Shown here piece after piece: positions 55,732 to 63,788 of a DNA stretch of 64,000 bases (the stretch's first letter is position 1; each line of letters starts with the position of its first letter). The position numbers and the translations under genes are program-made. Where the stretch lies: positions 7,437,555 to 7,501,554 of the forward strand of contig NZ_JHEG04000001.1 in NCBI RefSeq assembly GCF_000760695.4, written 5' to 3'. The notes below the pieces were generated by a model, which did not search any database, had not been told where the DNA came from, and saw only the letters and a list, made by a program, of their open reading frames with translations. This stretch comes from Tolypothrix bouteillei VB521301. Lineage in GTDB: Bacteria; Cyanobacteriota; Cyanobacteriia; Cyanobacteriales; Nostocaceae.

Positions 55732-55820
55732 CTCCAACCGCTAAAACATTCCTCGATGAAGCACTGAAATTTCTATTACTATCTTTCCCATCAAAAGTGA
55801 CTGTATCCCTAGTTTGAATC
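55724..55820 (-). pseudogene. internal TpsA 5 fragment
   Basis: These bases align with 53070-53166 inside TpsA 5 (for example ATCAAAAGTGACTG and CCCTAG(T/C)TTGAAT). The fragment is out of context and cannot be expressed as a TpsA. It joins the preceding duplicate through the shared octamer ATTACCCA. Confidence 0.75.
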
Positions 55821-55821
55821 G

Positions 55822-55938
55822 GACCCTTTTGAAATTACTAATGGTAGAAATATACTAGAAGTTAGTCTTTCAGTTGATGACCTTTCCTCTACTACTAACG
55901 CAACATATAATGCTACCCTGAGTGGCTCTCTTATCTGA
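55822..55938 (+). pseudogene. orphan 38-codon gene end
   Basis: A clean frame DPFEITNGRNILEVSLSVDD followed by LSSTTNATYNATLSGSLI and a stop begins right where the TpsA 5 fragment ends, with no start codon. It looks like the 3' end of an unrelated lost gene. I cannot assign it. The following 270 bases, up to 56210, form an AT-rich leader of the TpsB gene. Confidence 0.35.
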
Positions 55939-56210
55939 GCATTAAAAATATTGACTAAAAATAAACATTTATGTATGTGTCATATAACTCACTTGCAAAG
56001 GAAAAACTAATGTGATATTTTGCGTTTTAAGTCTCAGTAAAAATACTAGTTTAAAAATTTGCTAAATTCATAAAAAAATAATGGATATCATTAACTTTTA
56101 AAATAGCTTGTAAGTTTGCCAGCGATGGCTCGCAAGTCTTTTAGCATAACTATTTTTGCTAGGGAGTGTTGTTAATAGTACAGGAGAGTCTACAGTTGGA
56201 TAATATTGTT

Positions 56211-57992
56211 ATGCGCCTGATGCCAAAACGACAACAGCATATTGTAGGTACTGGCTGTTGCAAATATATAAATTTGGCAATATCCGTTACCGTAAGTCTT
56301 TCTACTTTTATTTGCCTATTTCCCACTGCATTTGCTCAATCTGCACCACCGCCGGGAGTAACGATTCCTCCTGAAACTCCTGATACAATTGAGCGCATAA
56401 CTCCTCAACCCAACGAATCACCAAGCCCCCTTCCTCAAGAACCTCCAACAGAACCACCAAAACCCAGTCTTGAAACTCCTCCCACTCAAGAATCACCTGA
56501 AGCCACATTTGGGGAAGAGAGTCGCATTCCCATTAAGAAAATAGAGGTACTGGGAAGTACAGTGTTGCAAGACAAGATTCAAAAATTAATCGAACCCTTG
56601 GAAAAGAAGGGAAAAGTCACTTTTGAAGAATTGCTTCAACTGCGTTCTAACATTACTCAAGTGTATCTAGACAACGGTTATGTGACTAGTGGAGCATTCT
56701 TGCCAAATAATCAAGATATCAGTAGTGGAACGATTAAAATCCAAGTTGTTGAGGGAGAGTTAGAGAATATTGAACTAAGTGGATTAAATAGATTACAAAG
56801 AGGGTATGTGCGATCGCGTTTGCGAAGAGCCACCTCAAAGCCATTAAACCAAAAGCGTTTGGAAGAAGCGCTACAACTTCTACAACTCGATCCTCTCATC
56901 AGTCGGGTGAATGCAGAACTCACAGCCGGTAGTACGCCTGGACGAAATATATTAGAAGTACAAATACAAGAAGCACAAGCCTTTCACGCTGGGGTTTCTA
57001 TAGATAACACTCAGTCCCCTAGTATTGGTTCGTTACAAGGAAGCGTTTTTATTGCCCATGATAATGTACTTGGTTTTGGCGATCGCTTTAATGCCGAATA
57101 CGGTAGAACAGAAGGCTTGAATCTTTACGATATTAACTACACTATTCCCATCAACTCCCTAAATGGGACTATTGGATTCCGATATAGCAATACAGACAGT
57201 CGTATTATAGAAGACCCATTTGAAGAACTAGATATTAAAAGTGAGACACAGACATATTCTCTAAGTGTTCGTCAACCTTTATACAGAACTCCAACCTCCG
57301 AATTTGCTCTCGGTCTATCCTTAGACTTGCGTCGAAACCAAACCTTCATACTTGATGATATTCCCTATTCCTTTTCAGAAGGTCCTGAAAATGGCGAATC
57401 AAAAGTGACAGTCATTCGCTTTTCTCAAGATTGGGTGAATCGTAACGCCAATAGAGTCTTAGCCGCACGTTCTCAATTTAGCTTGGGTATAAATGCTTTT
57501 GATGCTACAAATAACGATACGGGTACAGATGGTCAATTCTTTTCCTGGTTGGGACAATTTCAGTGGGTACAGAGGCTATCACCAAGAACCTTATTATTAG
57601 CACGACTGAACGCACAATTGACAGGAGACTCATTACTCTCTCTAGAAAAGTTAAGTATTGGTGGATTCGATACAGTCAGAGGATATCGCCAAAACCAACT
57701 TGTTGCGGATAACGGTGTAGCAGGTTCACTTGAAGTTCGCTTTCCCCCAATTGCTAGCTACACTGCATTGCAGTTAGCACCCTTTTTCGATATTGGTACA
57801 ACTTGGAACAATCAAGCAGAAAATCCCGCTCCACAGACAATAGCTAGTTTAGGTTTAGGGTTAATTTGGCAACCTTCCCGGAGTTTGTATTTACGTTTGG
57901 ACTATGGAGTCCCTTTAATAGATGTTGATAACCAAGGAGACTCACTGCAAGATAAGGGGTTGCATTTTTCTTTGCGGTATCAGGCGTTTTAA
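56211..57992 (+). CDS. TpsB outer-membrane transporter (ShlB/FhaC/HecB family)
   Basis: 593 residues from ATG 56211 (the frame also opens at GTG 56166, just after AGGGA, giving 608). A signal peptide (VSLSTFICLFPTAFAQ) is followed by a Pro-rich linker of about 80 residues (PSPLPQEPPTEPPKPSLETP). Two POTRA domains come next (IPIKKIEVLGSTVLQ; GTIKIQVVEGELENIELSGL), then a 16-stranded Omp85-type barrel with the conserved lid-loop motif IGGFDTVRGYRQNQ and a C-terminal Phe (LRYQAF). It is the only TpsB in the window, so it is the presumptive pore for all five TpsA proteins. The long Pro-rich linker may span the peptidoglycan. A heptamer-repeat hairpin follows. Confidence 0.93.
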   Translation: MRLMPKRQQHIVGTGCCKYINLAISVTVSLSTFICLFPTAFAQSAPPPGVTIPPETPDTIERITPQPNESPSPLPQEPPTEPPKPSLETPPTQESPEATFGEESRIPIKKIEVLGSTVLQDKIQKLIEPLEKKGKVTFEELLQLRSNITQVYLDNGYVTSGAFLPNNQDISSGTIKIQVVEGELENIELSGLNRLQRGYVRSRLRRATSKPLNQKRLEEALQLLQLDPLISRVNAELTAGSTPGRNILEVQIQEAQAFHAGVSIDNTQSPSIGSLQGSVFIAHDNVLGFGDRFNAEYGRTEGLNLYDINYTIPINSLNGTIGFRYSNTDSRIIEDPFEELDIKSETQTYSLSVRQPLYRTPTSEFALGLSLDLRRNQTFILDDIPYSFSEGPENGESKVTVIRFSQDWVNRNANRVLAARSQFSLGINAFDATNNDTGTDGQFFSWLGQFQWVQRLSPRTLLLARLNAQLTGDSLLSLEKLSIGGFDTVRGYRQNQLVADNGVAGSLEVRFPPIASYTALQLAPFFDIGTTWNNQAENPAPQTIASLGLGLIWQPSRSLYLRLDYGVPLIDVDNQGDSLQDKGLHFSLRYQAF

Positions 57993-57999
57993 TTGTTTT

Positions 58000-58055
58000 G
58001 CTAATTGCTAATTGCTAATTGCTTCATTCTAACCATTAGCCATTAGCCATTAGCT
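58000..58055. repeat. heptamer-repeat inverted repeat after tpsB
   Basis: Three copies of GCTAATT are followed, after a short loop, by three copies of the complementary-type CCATTAG, forming a large imperfect hairpin eight bases after the TpsB stop. It may serve as a transcript end. Confidence 0.7.
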
Positions 58056-58135
58056 CGAGTAAACTTTCTACCAAAAGTGTGAGTCACAAGTACCGGGGAT
58101 CTGTAACGATTGCGTTGAAGGGATACAGAGTAATT

Positions 58136-59599
58136 ATGCAGATTCAAACGCCAGATTGGGTTAAACACGCTGTTTTCTATCAAATCTTTCCAGATCGCTT
58201 TGCAAAAAGCAAACAACCCCGCAAACGATTGTTACGGAGTGCTCGTTGGGAAGATTGGGAAGCTATGCCAACACTCCAAGGTTACAAGGGAGGAGATCTC
58301 TGGGGCGTGATGGAACAATTAGACTATCTACAAGATCTGGGAATAAATGCCATTTACTTCACCCCTATCTTTCAATCTGCAAGCAATCACCGCTACCACA
58401 CTCACGATTATTATCAGGTAGACCCCATGTTGGGGGGTAATCCTGCTTTTAAGGAATTGTTAGAAGCCGCCCATCAACGCAATATTAAAGTCGTGTTGGA
58501 TGGGGTGTTCAATCACTCCAGCCGTGGCTTTTTCTTTTTCCACGATGTTTTAGAAAATGGTCCTCATTCCCCTTGGGTGGATTGGTTTAAAATCCATGAT
58601 TGGCCCGTTTCTCCCTACAATGGCGAATATCCTGCTAACTATGAAGGTTGGGCAGATAATCGGGCATTGCCAGTATTTAACCATGATAACCCGGAAGTGC
58701 GGGAATATATTATGGAAATTGCTGAATATTGGATAAAATTTGGTATGGATGGCTGGCGGTTAGATGTTCCATTTGAGGTAAAAACCCCCGGCTTTTGGCA
58801 AGAGTTCCGCGATCGCGTTAAGGCCATCAATCCCGATGCCTATATTGTCGGTGAAGTCTGGCATGATGCTCGTGAATGGTTGGATGGTACCCAATTTGAT
58901 GGGGTGATGAATTATTTGTTTGCAGGACCAACAATTGCATTTACGGCAGGCGATCGCGTAGTTTTAGAACAAGTGCAAGGGCGTTCTTACGATCCCCATC
59001 CACCTTTGTTTGCCAAAGAGTATGCTGAAAAAATGCAGCACCTCCTGCAGCTTTATCCTTGGGAAATTGCACTTACCCAATTGAATTTGTTAGCCAGTCA
59101 TGATACAGCAAGATTGCTAACGATTGCGGGAGGGGATAAACCAAGCATTGAATTAGCAACTTTACTCTTACTGACCTTTCCCGGTGCGCCCAGTATTTAC
59201 TACGGTGACGAAGTTGGCTTACCTGGGGCTATAGATCCAGACTCTCGCCGTGGCTTTCCTCTAGAAGCAAATTGGGACACAGAAATTCTCCAGACGCATC
59301 GGGAACTGATAGCACTACGTCACGCCTATCCGAGCCTGCGTACTGGTGAGTATAGAGTTCTTTATGCTCAAGGAGCACTTTACGTCTTTGCTCGGATTTT
59401 AGGAACTGAAGAATCGATCGTTGCGGTGAATGCAGGAACTGCGCCAACAAAAGGAGATGTAGATACTAGCAGTTTAAGCAGTCAACCAAACAAGCTTCTC
59501 TTTGGTACTGCTGAGTTTGAGTGGAATGTAAAAGGCGAAACCAAGCAGCTTGTCTTAAATCTTCCAGCACGTTCCGGTTGCATTCTCGGGAATTCATAA
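58136..59599 (+). CDS. GH13 alpha-amylase family enzyme (neopullulanase/cyclomaltodextrinase-like)
   Basis: 487 residues from ATG 58136, an intracellular enzyme without a signal. Family regions in order: GINAIYFTPIFQSASNHRYH (region with the substrate His), VVLDGVFNHSS (region I), DGWRLDVPFEV with the nucleophile Asp, VGEVWHDA with the acid Glu, and LLASHDTARLL with the third Asp. The catalytic triad is complete. The preference is probably alpha-1,4 (and some 1,6) glucans or maltodextrins from glycogen breakdown. An upstream GTG at 58079 would add 19 residues without homology. It stands alone, next to the TpsB gene only by position. Confidence 0.92.
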   Translation: MQIQTPDWVKHAVFYQIFPDRFAKSKQPRKRLLRSARWEDWEAMPTLQGYKGGDLWGVMEQLDYLQDLGINAIYFTPIFQSASNHRYHTHDYYQVDPMLGGNPAFKELLEAAHQRNIKVVLDGVFNHSSRGFFFFHDVLENGPHSPWVDWFKIHDWPVSPYNGEYPANYEGWADNRALPVFNHDNPEVREYIMEIAEYWIKFGMDGWRLDVPFEVKTPGFWQEFRDRVKAINPDAYIVGEVWHDAREWLDGTQFDGVMNYLFAGPTIAFTAGDRVVLEQVQGRSYDPHPPLFAKEYAEKMQHLLQLYPWEIALTQLNLLASHDTARLLTIAGGDKPSIELATLLLLTFPGAPSIYYGDEVGLPGAIDPDSRRGFPLEANWDTEILQTHRELIALRHAYPSLRTGEYRVLYAQGALYVFARILGTEESIVAVNAGTAPTKGDVDTSSLSSQPNKLLFGTAEFEWNVKGETKQLVLNLPARSGCILGNS

Positions 59600-59658
59600 T
59601 TAAATTCTGTAGAATGGGGTTCCAGGAACCCCAATAAAAAAATACTCAACATTCTCTT

Positions 59659-59686
59659 GTGGAACGGGCGGTCCGGCTCGTTCCAC
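59659..59686. terminator. GC-rich hairpin between convergent genes
   Basis: GTGGAACG at 59659-59666 pairs with CGTTCCAC at 59679-59686. A second palindrome, GGGGTTCCAGGAACCCC, lies upstream of it. Both sit between the amylase and fasciclin stops and may end transcription from both sides, although no long T tract follows. Confidence 0.45.
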
Positions 59687-59717
59687 CCAATGCATAATTT
59701 TATAGATTGGAAGTTTC

Positions 59718-60140
59718 TTATGATTCAGCTGCAACAAATGCAGGAATCAACACGGTATCGACAACATGAATCACGCCATTGTCAGTAAGAATGTCAGTTT
59801 TAACGACGTTAGCGTCATTCACTGTGACTTGACCGTCAGCAGTCTTGATTCCCACAATTGACCCTTCCAATGTTTCTGCATGGTCAATTTGAATCAAGTC
59901 GTCGGACCTGACATCGCCTGAGGCGACATGATAAGCTAAAATCCTTTTGAGCTTGTGTGTATCTTGGAGCAGCTCATCTAAGGTTCCTTGTGGTAACTTG
60001 GCGAATGCCTCATCCGTAGGTGCAAATACTGTAAAAGGTCCGGGACTAGAAAGAGTGTCAACTAGTCCAGCTGCTTCAACAGCTTTTACCAAAGTAGTGA
60101 AATTTCCGGCTTTAATAGCAGTTTCTACAAGGTTAGCCAT
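59718..60140 (-). CDS. fasciclin (FAS1) domain protein
   Basis: 140 residues, essentially one FAS1 domain: the H1 motif [17 protein letters not shown], then [11 protein letters not shown] (the YH motif), and the C-terminal H2-type ending [14 protein letters not shown]. There is no signal peptide, so unlike many FAS1 proteins it is predicted to stay inside the cell. Cyanobacterial homologues are abundant and of unclear role, possibly adhesion or stress. Confidence 0.93.
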   Translation of the reverse strand: MANLVETAIKAGNFTTLVKAVEAAGLVDTLSSPGPFTVFAPTDEAFAKLPQGTLDELLQDTHKLKRILAYHVASGDVRSDDLIQIDHAETLEGSIVGIKTADGQVTVNDANVVKTDILTDNGVIHVVDTVLIPAFVAAES

Positions 60141-60316
60141 AAGACACGTTAGCTTAAATTTGTTAGCGTAATGTTACAAATTATTTATAGAGCGATAAAA
60201 ATGTCTCAACCTCTATCAAGGGAAAGGTTACGTGTCAAATCGGCTATCATTGGTAGGCTAATAACTTCAATTGTGACTGCTAAACTGAGATAATGACTTC
60301 CAAAAAAACAGTAATT

Positions 60317-60553
60317 ATGCTAAAGCGTTCTAAATTTGAGACAACTCAATCTCAGATTATGTACCGTGCTGAAGAGCTCATCAATGCAGCTTCAAATCGC
60401 TACCGCATTACAGTTCAAGTGGCAAATCGTGCTAAGCGTCGGCGATATGAGGACTTTGATAGTGCGGATGATGCTATGATGAAACCCGTGCTTCGGGCCA
60501 TCGTTGAGATGTCTGATGAACTGACGCAACCAGAAATTATCGGCGAAGTTTAA
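60317..60553 (+). CDS. rpoZ: RNA polymerase omega subunit
   Basis: 78 residues from ATG 60317. The sequence ([60 protein letters not shown]) is the cyanobacterial omega subunit, which stabilises RNA polymerase and influences sigma-factor use. An ATG at 60293 is in frame, but the family begins MLKRSKFE. The next gene starts one base after the stop. Confidence 0.96.
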   Translation: MLKRSKFETTQSQIMYRAEELINAASNRYRITVQVANRAKRRRYEDFDSADDAMMKPVLRAIVEMSDELTQPEIIGEV

Positions 60554-60554
60554 T

Positions 60555-61145
60555 ATGATGTCAGTTGGGAGAAGTCGAAAGTTGGGCGCGATAAGCTGGG
60601 TACGGCTTGGCTTCGCGAGCGCACTCATAAGTGCTATTGTTCTAAGTTTAAGCGTGGGTTTGCAACCAGTGTCTGCTCAAAGAGTCAACGCTGGTGATGC
60701 TTGGCGGTTAGTTTACCAACAATTGCCAGACTTTCCACGGGAAAACCAGTACACCAGTAAAGAGACTGGAAAAAAGGCTGAGAATAATACTCTGGTTAGC
60801 CGCCTGATAGCGTATCACCTTTATGTGAAAACACGTGCGCCAAATTTTCGATTGGATTGGAAGCTGACTTTGGCAGACTACCTCGGTGCCAATGAGGTGA
60901 TGTATGAAGGGGCGTATCCGGGAACTGATACTTTGCGGCAAAATCCCCTAGATGGTGACAAGGCGGCGATCGCACGTCTGAACCGCCGTCAGCGAGATGC
61001 TTTGATACAAGCTTTGGTAAATGTTTTCAGTCCGAATTCCCAAAGTCCACCAACTGCTACCCCAGACAATTCATCACAGCCAGGAGAATCAGCACCAACC
61101 CGTTCGCGATCGCCCCAACCAGGCGACGCTCAACTACTAAAATAG
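60555..61145 (+). CDS. conserved secreted protein of unknown function next to rpoZ
   Basis: 196 residues. A signal peptide (ASALISAIVLSLSVGLQPVSAQ) is followed by a helical domain (DAWRLVYQQLPDFPRENQY, SRLIAYHLYVKTRAPNFRLDW, and RRQRDALIQALVNVF). A disordered Pro/Ser-rich tail completes it. The start lies one base after the rpoZ stop, so it is probably co-transcribed. I recognise it only as a cyanobacterial conserved protein. Confidence 0.8.
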   Translation: MMSVGRSRKLGAISWVRLGFASALISAIVLSLSVGLQPVSAQRVNAGDAWRLVYQQLPDFPRENQYTSKETGKKAENNTLVSRLIAYHLYVKTRAPNFRLDWKLTLADYLGANEVMYEGAYPGTDTLRQNPLDGDKAAIARLNRRQRDALIQALVNVFSPNSQSPPTATPDNSSQPGESAPTRSRSPQPGDAQLLK

Positions 61146-61148
61146 TTT

Positions 61149-61206
61149 GCTAATAGCTAATGGCTAATAGCTAATTGCTCATAACCATTAGCCATTAGCT
61201 ATTAGC
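61149..61206. repeat. 20-bp perfect hairpin of heptamer repeats
   Basis: GCTAATAGCTAATGGCTAAT at 61149-61168 is exactly complementary to 61187-61206 across an 18-base loop. The units are the same heptamers as at 32835 and 58000. It lies between the 60555 gene and the DUF1818 gene and could act as an mRNA processing or stability element. Confidence 0.8.
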
Positions 61207-61231
61207 CATTAACCATTAAACATTAGCCAAA

Positions 61232-61597
61232 ATGCAACGCGTTCTGAAAAGCGGATTGGGTTGGCGTATTGGCTGGAATCCAACCGCACAAGAGTTTAAA
61301 GGGTTAGTTGGTACAGATGACTGGGCTATTGAATTAACTGAAGCCGAGTTGAATGATTTTTGTCGGTTGCTGGCTCAGCTAGCAGACAGCATGCAACAAA
61401 TTGCCAATGAATTAATGGATGAGGAAAAAATTGCTTGTGAAGCCGAAAGCGATCTCATGTGGATGGAAGTGGAAGGTTATCCTCATGCTTACAGTCTACG
61501 CTTTATTCTCAATACGGGACGTGGTGTAGAAGGTAAATGGGAATCTTTCGCAGTTTCTGGTTTGCTACAAGCAACTGGGATGCTCAAGGTTTTTTAG
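61232..61597 (+). CDS. DUF1818 family protein
   Basis: 121 residues matching the cyanobacterial DUF1818 family from end to end: GLGWRIGWNPTAQEFKGLVG, DDWAIELTEAELNDFCRL, then SDLMWMEVEGYPHAYSLRFI and a GRGVEGKW turn. The function is unknown. The family is widespread in cyanobacteria, which supports a housekeeping role, and its position after rpoZ is typical. No ribosome site is evident before the ATG. Confidence 0.9.
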   Translation: MQRVLKSGLGWRIGWNPTAQEFKGLVGTDDWAIELTEAELNDFCRLLAQLADSMQQIANELMDEEKIACEAESDLMWMEVEGYPHAYSLRFILNTGRGVEGKWESFAVSGLLQATGMLKVF

Positions 61598-61649
61598 ACC
61601 GATCTCTTGATTTCCTCAATCTTAATTGCTATTATTGAGAGGTTGACTG

Positions 61650-61723
61650 CGGGGCGTAGCGCAGCTTGGTAGCGCGCCACTTTGGGGTAGTGGAGGTCGT
61701 GGGTTCGAATCCCGCCGCTCCGA
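61650..61723 (+). tRNA. tRNA-Pro (anticodon GGG)
   Basis: Complete cloverleaf of 74 bases: acceptor CGGGGCG/CGCTCCG, D arm with AGCGCAGCTTGGTAGCGC, anticodon stem CCACT/AGTGG with anticodon GGG at 61684-61686, T loop TTCGAAT, and discriminator A. CCA is not encoded. An integrase gene begins 70 bases downstream, so its 3' end is a likely attachment site. Confidence 0.95.
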
Positions 61724-61793
61724 TTGCAGAAGCTGATTACTTATCACTTTTGTTCTTTACCTAAGATACACAAGGTATACCTTAGGTACAAAG

Positions 61794-62795
61794 ATGGAAG
61801 TGTTAAAAGAGAAGCGTCAAAAGGGTTCTGTCTGTGTAGAGGTGTTTAAAAACCGTATTCGTTTACGGTGGACTCATGAAAGAGAAAGGCACTGTCTCTA
61901 CCCAGGACTCCCTAATAATGAAATTAGCTATAAGGCAGCACTTAAGTTAGCCTCTCGGCTCGAACTAGATATAGCTTGTGATAATTTTGACCCGACGTTA
62001 GCTAAGTATAAATCCTCTGAGCAAAGTAAAAAAGAAAAGAAAGTTAAACAAGAAATAGATGTAAAACCATCTTTGTCTGTGGTCAGTCTCTTCAACCAAT
62101 TTACAGACCACAAATCCAGGTATCTGTACCGTCGCAGCCTGGAGAAATATTATTCTTTGACAACTTATTTAAAGAAGTACTTCCAAAATACTTTAGCAAG
62201 TGCGATCGCTCCAAAAGATGCTGAAGCTTTTATTGAGTGGTTGAAGCCGAAACTCGAACCTATTACGCTCAAAGAAAGAATTGTTCTGTTACGTGCTTGT
62301 TGGAATTGGGCAATTAAAGAATCCCTACTAACAAACAATCCTTGGGAAGACTTACCCAGTCGAATTAAAATACCACCGAGACAGCAGCCCAAACCTTTTT
62401 CTAAAAAAGAGTTGTCAAAGATATTAGCTGCTTTTGAATCCCACGAATACTACAATCATTATCTGAGTTACGTTACATTTCGTATGTTAACGGGTGTCAG
62501 GGTAAGTGAAGCATCTGGATTGAGATGGTCAGATGTCCGTGATGATTTTAGCAGCATTTGGATTGGTTCTAGTTTGGCTAGGGGCGATCGCAAAAGTACA
62601 AAAACAAATAAAGCCAGAACTATTCCATGCAACCAGCAATTAAAAGACCTGTTAAAGTCCATAAAACCTAAAGATGCTAAACCAGATGATTTAGTCTTTC
62701 CAAGTAGAGAGGGTTCGTATATTGACGACAATAACTTTAACAAACGTGCTTGGAAGACCTGTCTTGCTATTGGTCGCACACTACCGATGATATAG
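61794..62795 (+). pseudogene. tyrosine integrase truncated at its C-terminus
   Basis: 333 residues. An arm-binding-like N-terminus (KEKRQKGSVCVEVFKNRIRL, as in DUF3596-type phage integrases) and a core-binding region precede the start of the catalytic domain. The first catalytic Arg is in MLTGVRVSEASGLRWSDV and a likely Lys is in SLARGDRKSTKTNKARTIP. The frame leaves the family sequence at about residue 323 (NKRAWKT) and stops, so the HxxR, His/Trp and tyrosine motifs are missing. The protein cannot recombine DNA. The position beside tRNA-Pro marks the edge of an integrative element. The break adjoins the primase fragment, indicating a deletion. Confidence 0.88.
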
Positions 62796-63349
62796 TTCAG
62801 AAAAAAATAGCGCTTAAACTTAGAAAACTCCATACTGTAGTGAAAAAAGGAGATAAAGTTGAAAAGCTGTTTGTTTTTGCTTCGGATCGGAACAAGACTA
62901 GTGCTTTTAAATTCTGCCGTAGCGCTTTAACAGAAGACCTTAAAACGGTGTATAACGGGCATTTATTAGCATTTACCAACGTTACCGTTGACTTGCGTAC
63001 AGGGGAGCAACTTCCTCATGATAAGAAACATTTCCTAACAAGTGCTATTCCAGTTCCTTACGAAAAGAATTCAGACTGCCCGGAAGAATTTAGACAGTTT
63101 GTAATAGACGCTTACGGGGAAGAATATCTACCTTTGATTCGAGCGCTTACATCAATGTACCTCGATCCTACTAGCCCTAATGGATACTTCACTCATATAA
63201 TTGGACCTTCTGGTTCTGGTAAAGGTACGTTGCTAAGATTCTGGCAATCAATGTTCGCTGAAGAAAACGTGCGATCGCTAAATTCGTTTAAAGAATTAGG
63301 TAACCCAGAAGGTAGACATCAGCATTTACACCAGTTTCCGATGTTATGA
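62750..63349 (+). pseudogene. P4/D5-type primase-helicase fragment
   Basis: The frame (-1 relative to the integrase) encodes part of a phage or plasmid primase-helicase: HTTDDIVQKKIALKLRKL, then LAFTNVTVDLRTGEQLPHDK, then LTSMYLDPTSPN and the Walker A GPSGSGKGTLLRFW. It lacks the N-terminal primase part and ends soon after GNPEGRHQHL, where the IS630 element begins. The initial ATG is inside the integrase gene and not meaningful. It is a remnant of the element's replication gene. Confidence 0.8.
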
Positions 63350-63389
63350 GGTACAGTTAGTATTAATAAAATCAAAAGATAAGACTGTC

Positions 63390-63788
63390 ATGAAAGCATA
63401 TTCAGTAGATATTCGAGAAAAAATAGTGGCAGCACATATTGAGGAAAAAATCTCGATTCGTCAAGTAGCACTCAGATTTGCAGTGAGCAAAAGTTTAGTA
63501 CAAAAGCTAGTAAAGCAACAAAAAAGTCATGGTAATTTACAACCATTAAAACCGGGTAAGCCACGATTTAGTCATCTGACAAATGCGGAATTAGAGTTAA
63601 GAGAACTAGTGTCAGAGAATCCGGATGCAACAATAGTGGAATTCTGTGAATTATTTGCGGCAAAGACAGGTAATTGGGTGAGTCAGACGGCAATGTGTCG
63701 TTCTTTACAAAAATTAGGATTAAATCGCAAAAAAAAACATTGCGGAGTAGCCAAGCAGCAACTCCAAGAGTTCAAAAACTCAGAGTAG
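63390..63788 (+). CDS. IS630 transposase, first reading frame
   Basis: 132 residues. An N-terminal helix-turn-helix (SIRQVALRFAVSKSLVQKLV) and a second DNA-binding part (DATIVEFCELFAAKTGNWVS) are followed by a frame change at a run of nine A (63729-63737). Reading through in this frame gives a short unrelated end. A -1 shift at the A run joins the catalytic frame. Confidence 0.88.
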   Translation: MKAYSVDIREKIVAAHIEEKISIRQVALRFAVSKSLVQKLVKQQKSHGNLQPLKPGKPRFSHLTNAELELRELVSENPDATIVEFCELFAAKTGNWVSQTAMCRSLQKLGLNRKKKHCGVAKQQLQEFKNSE

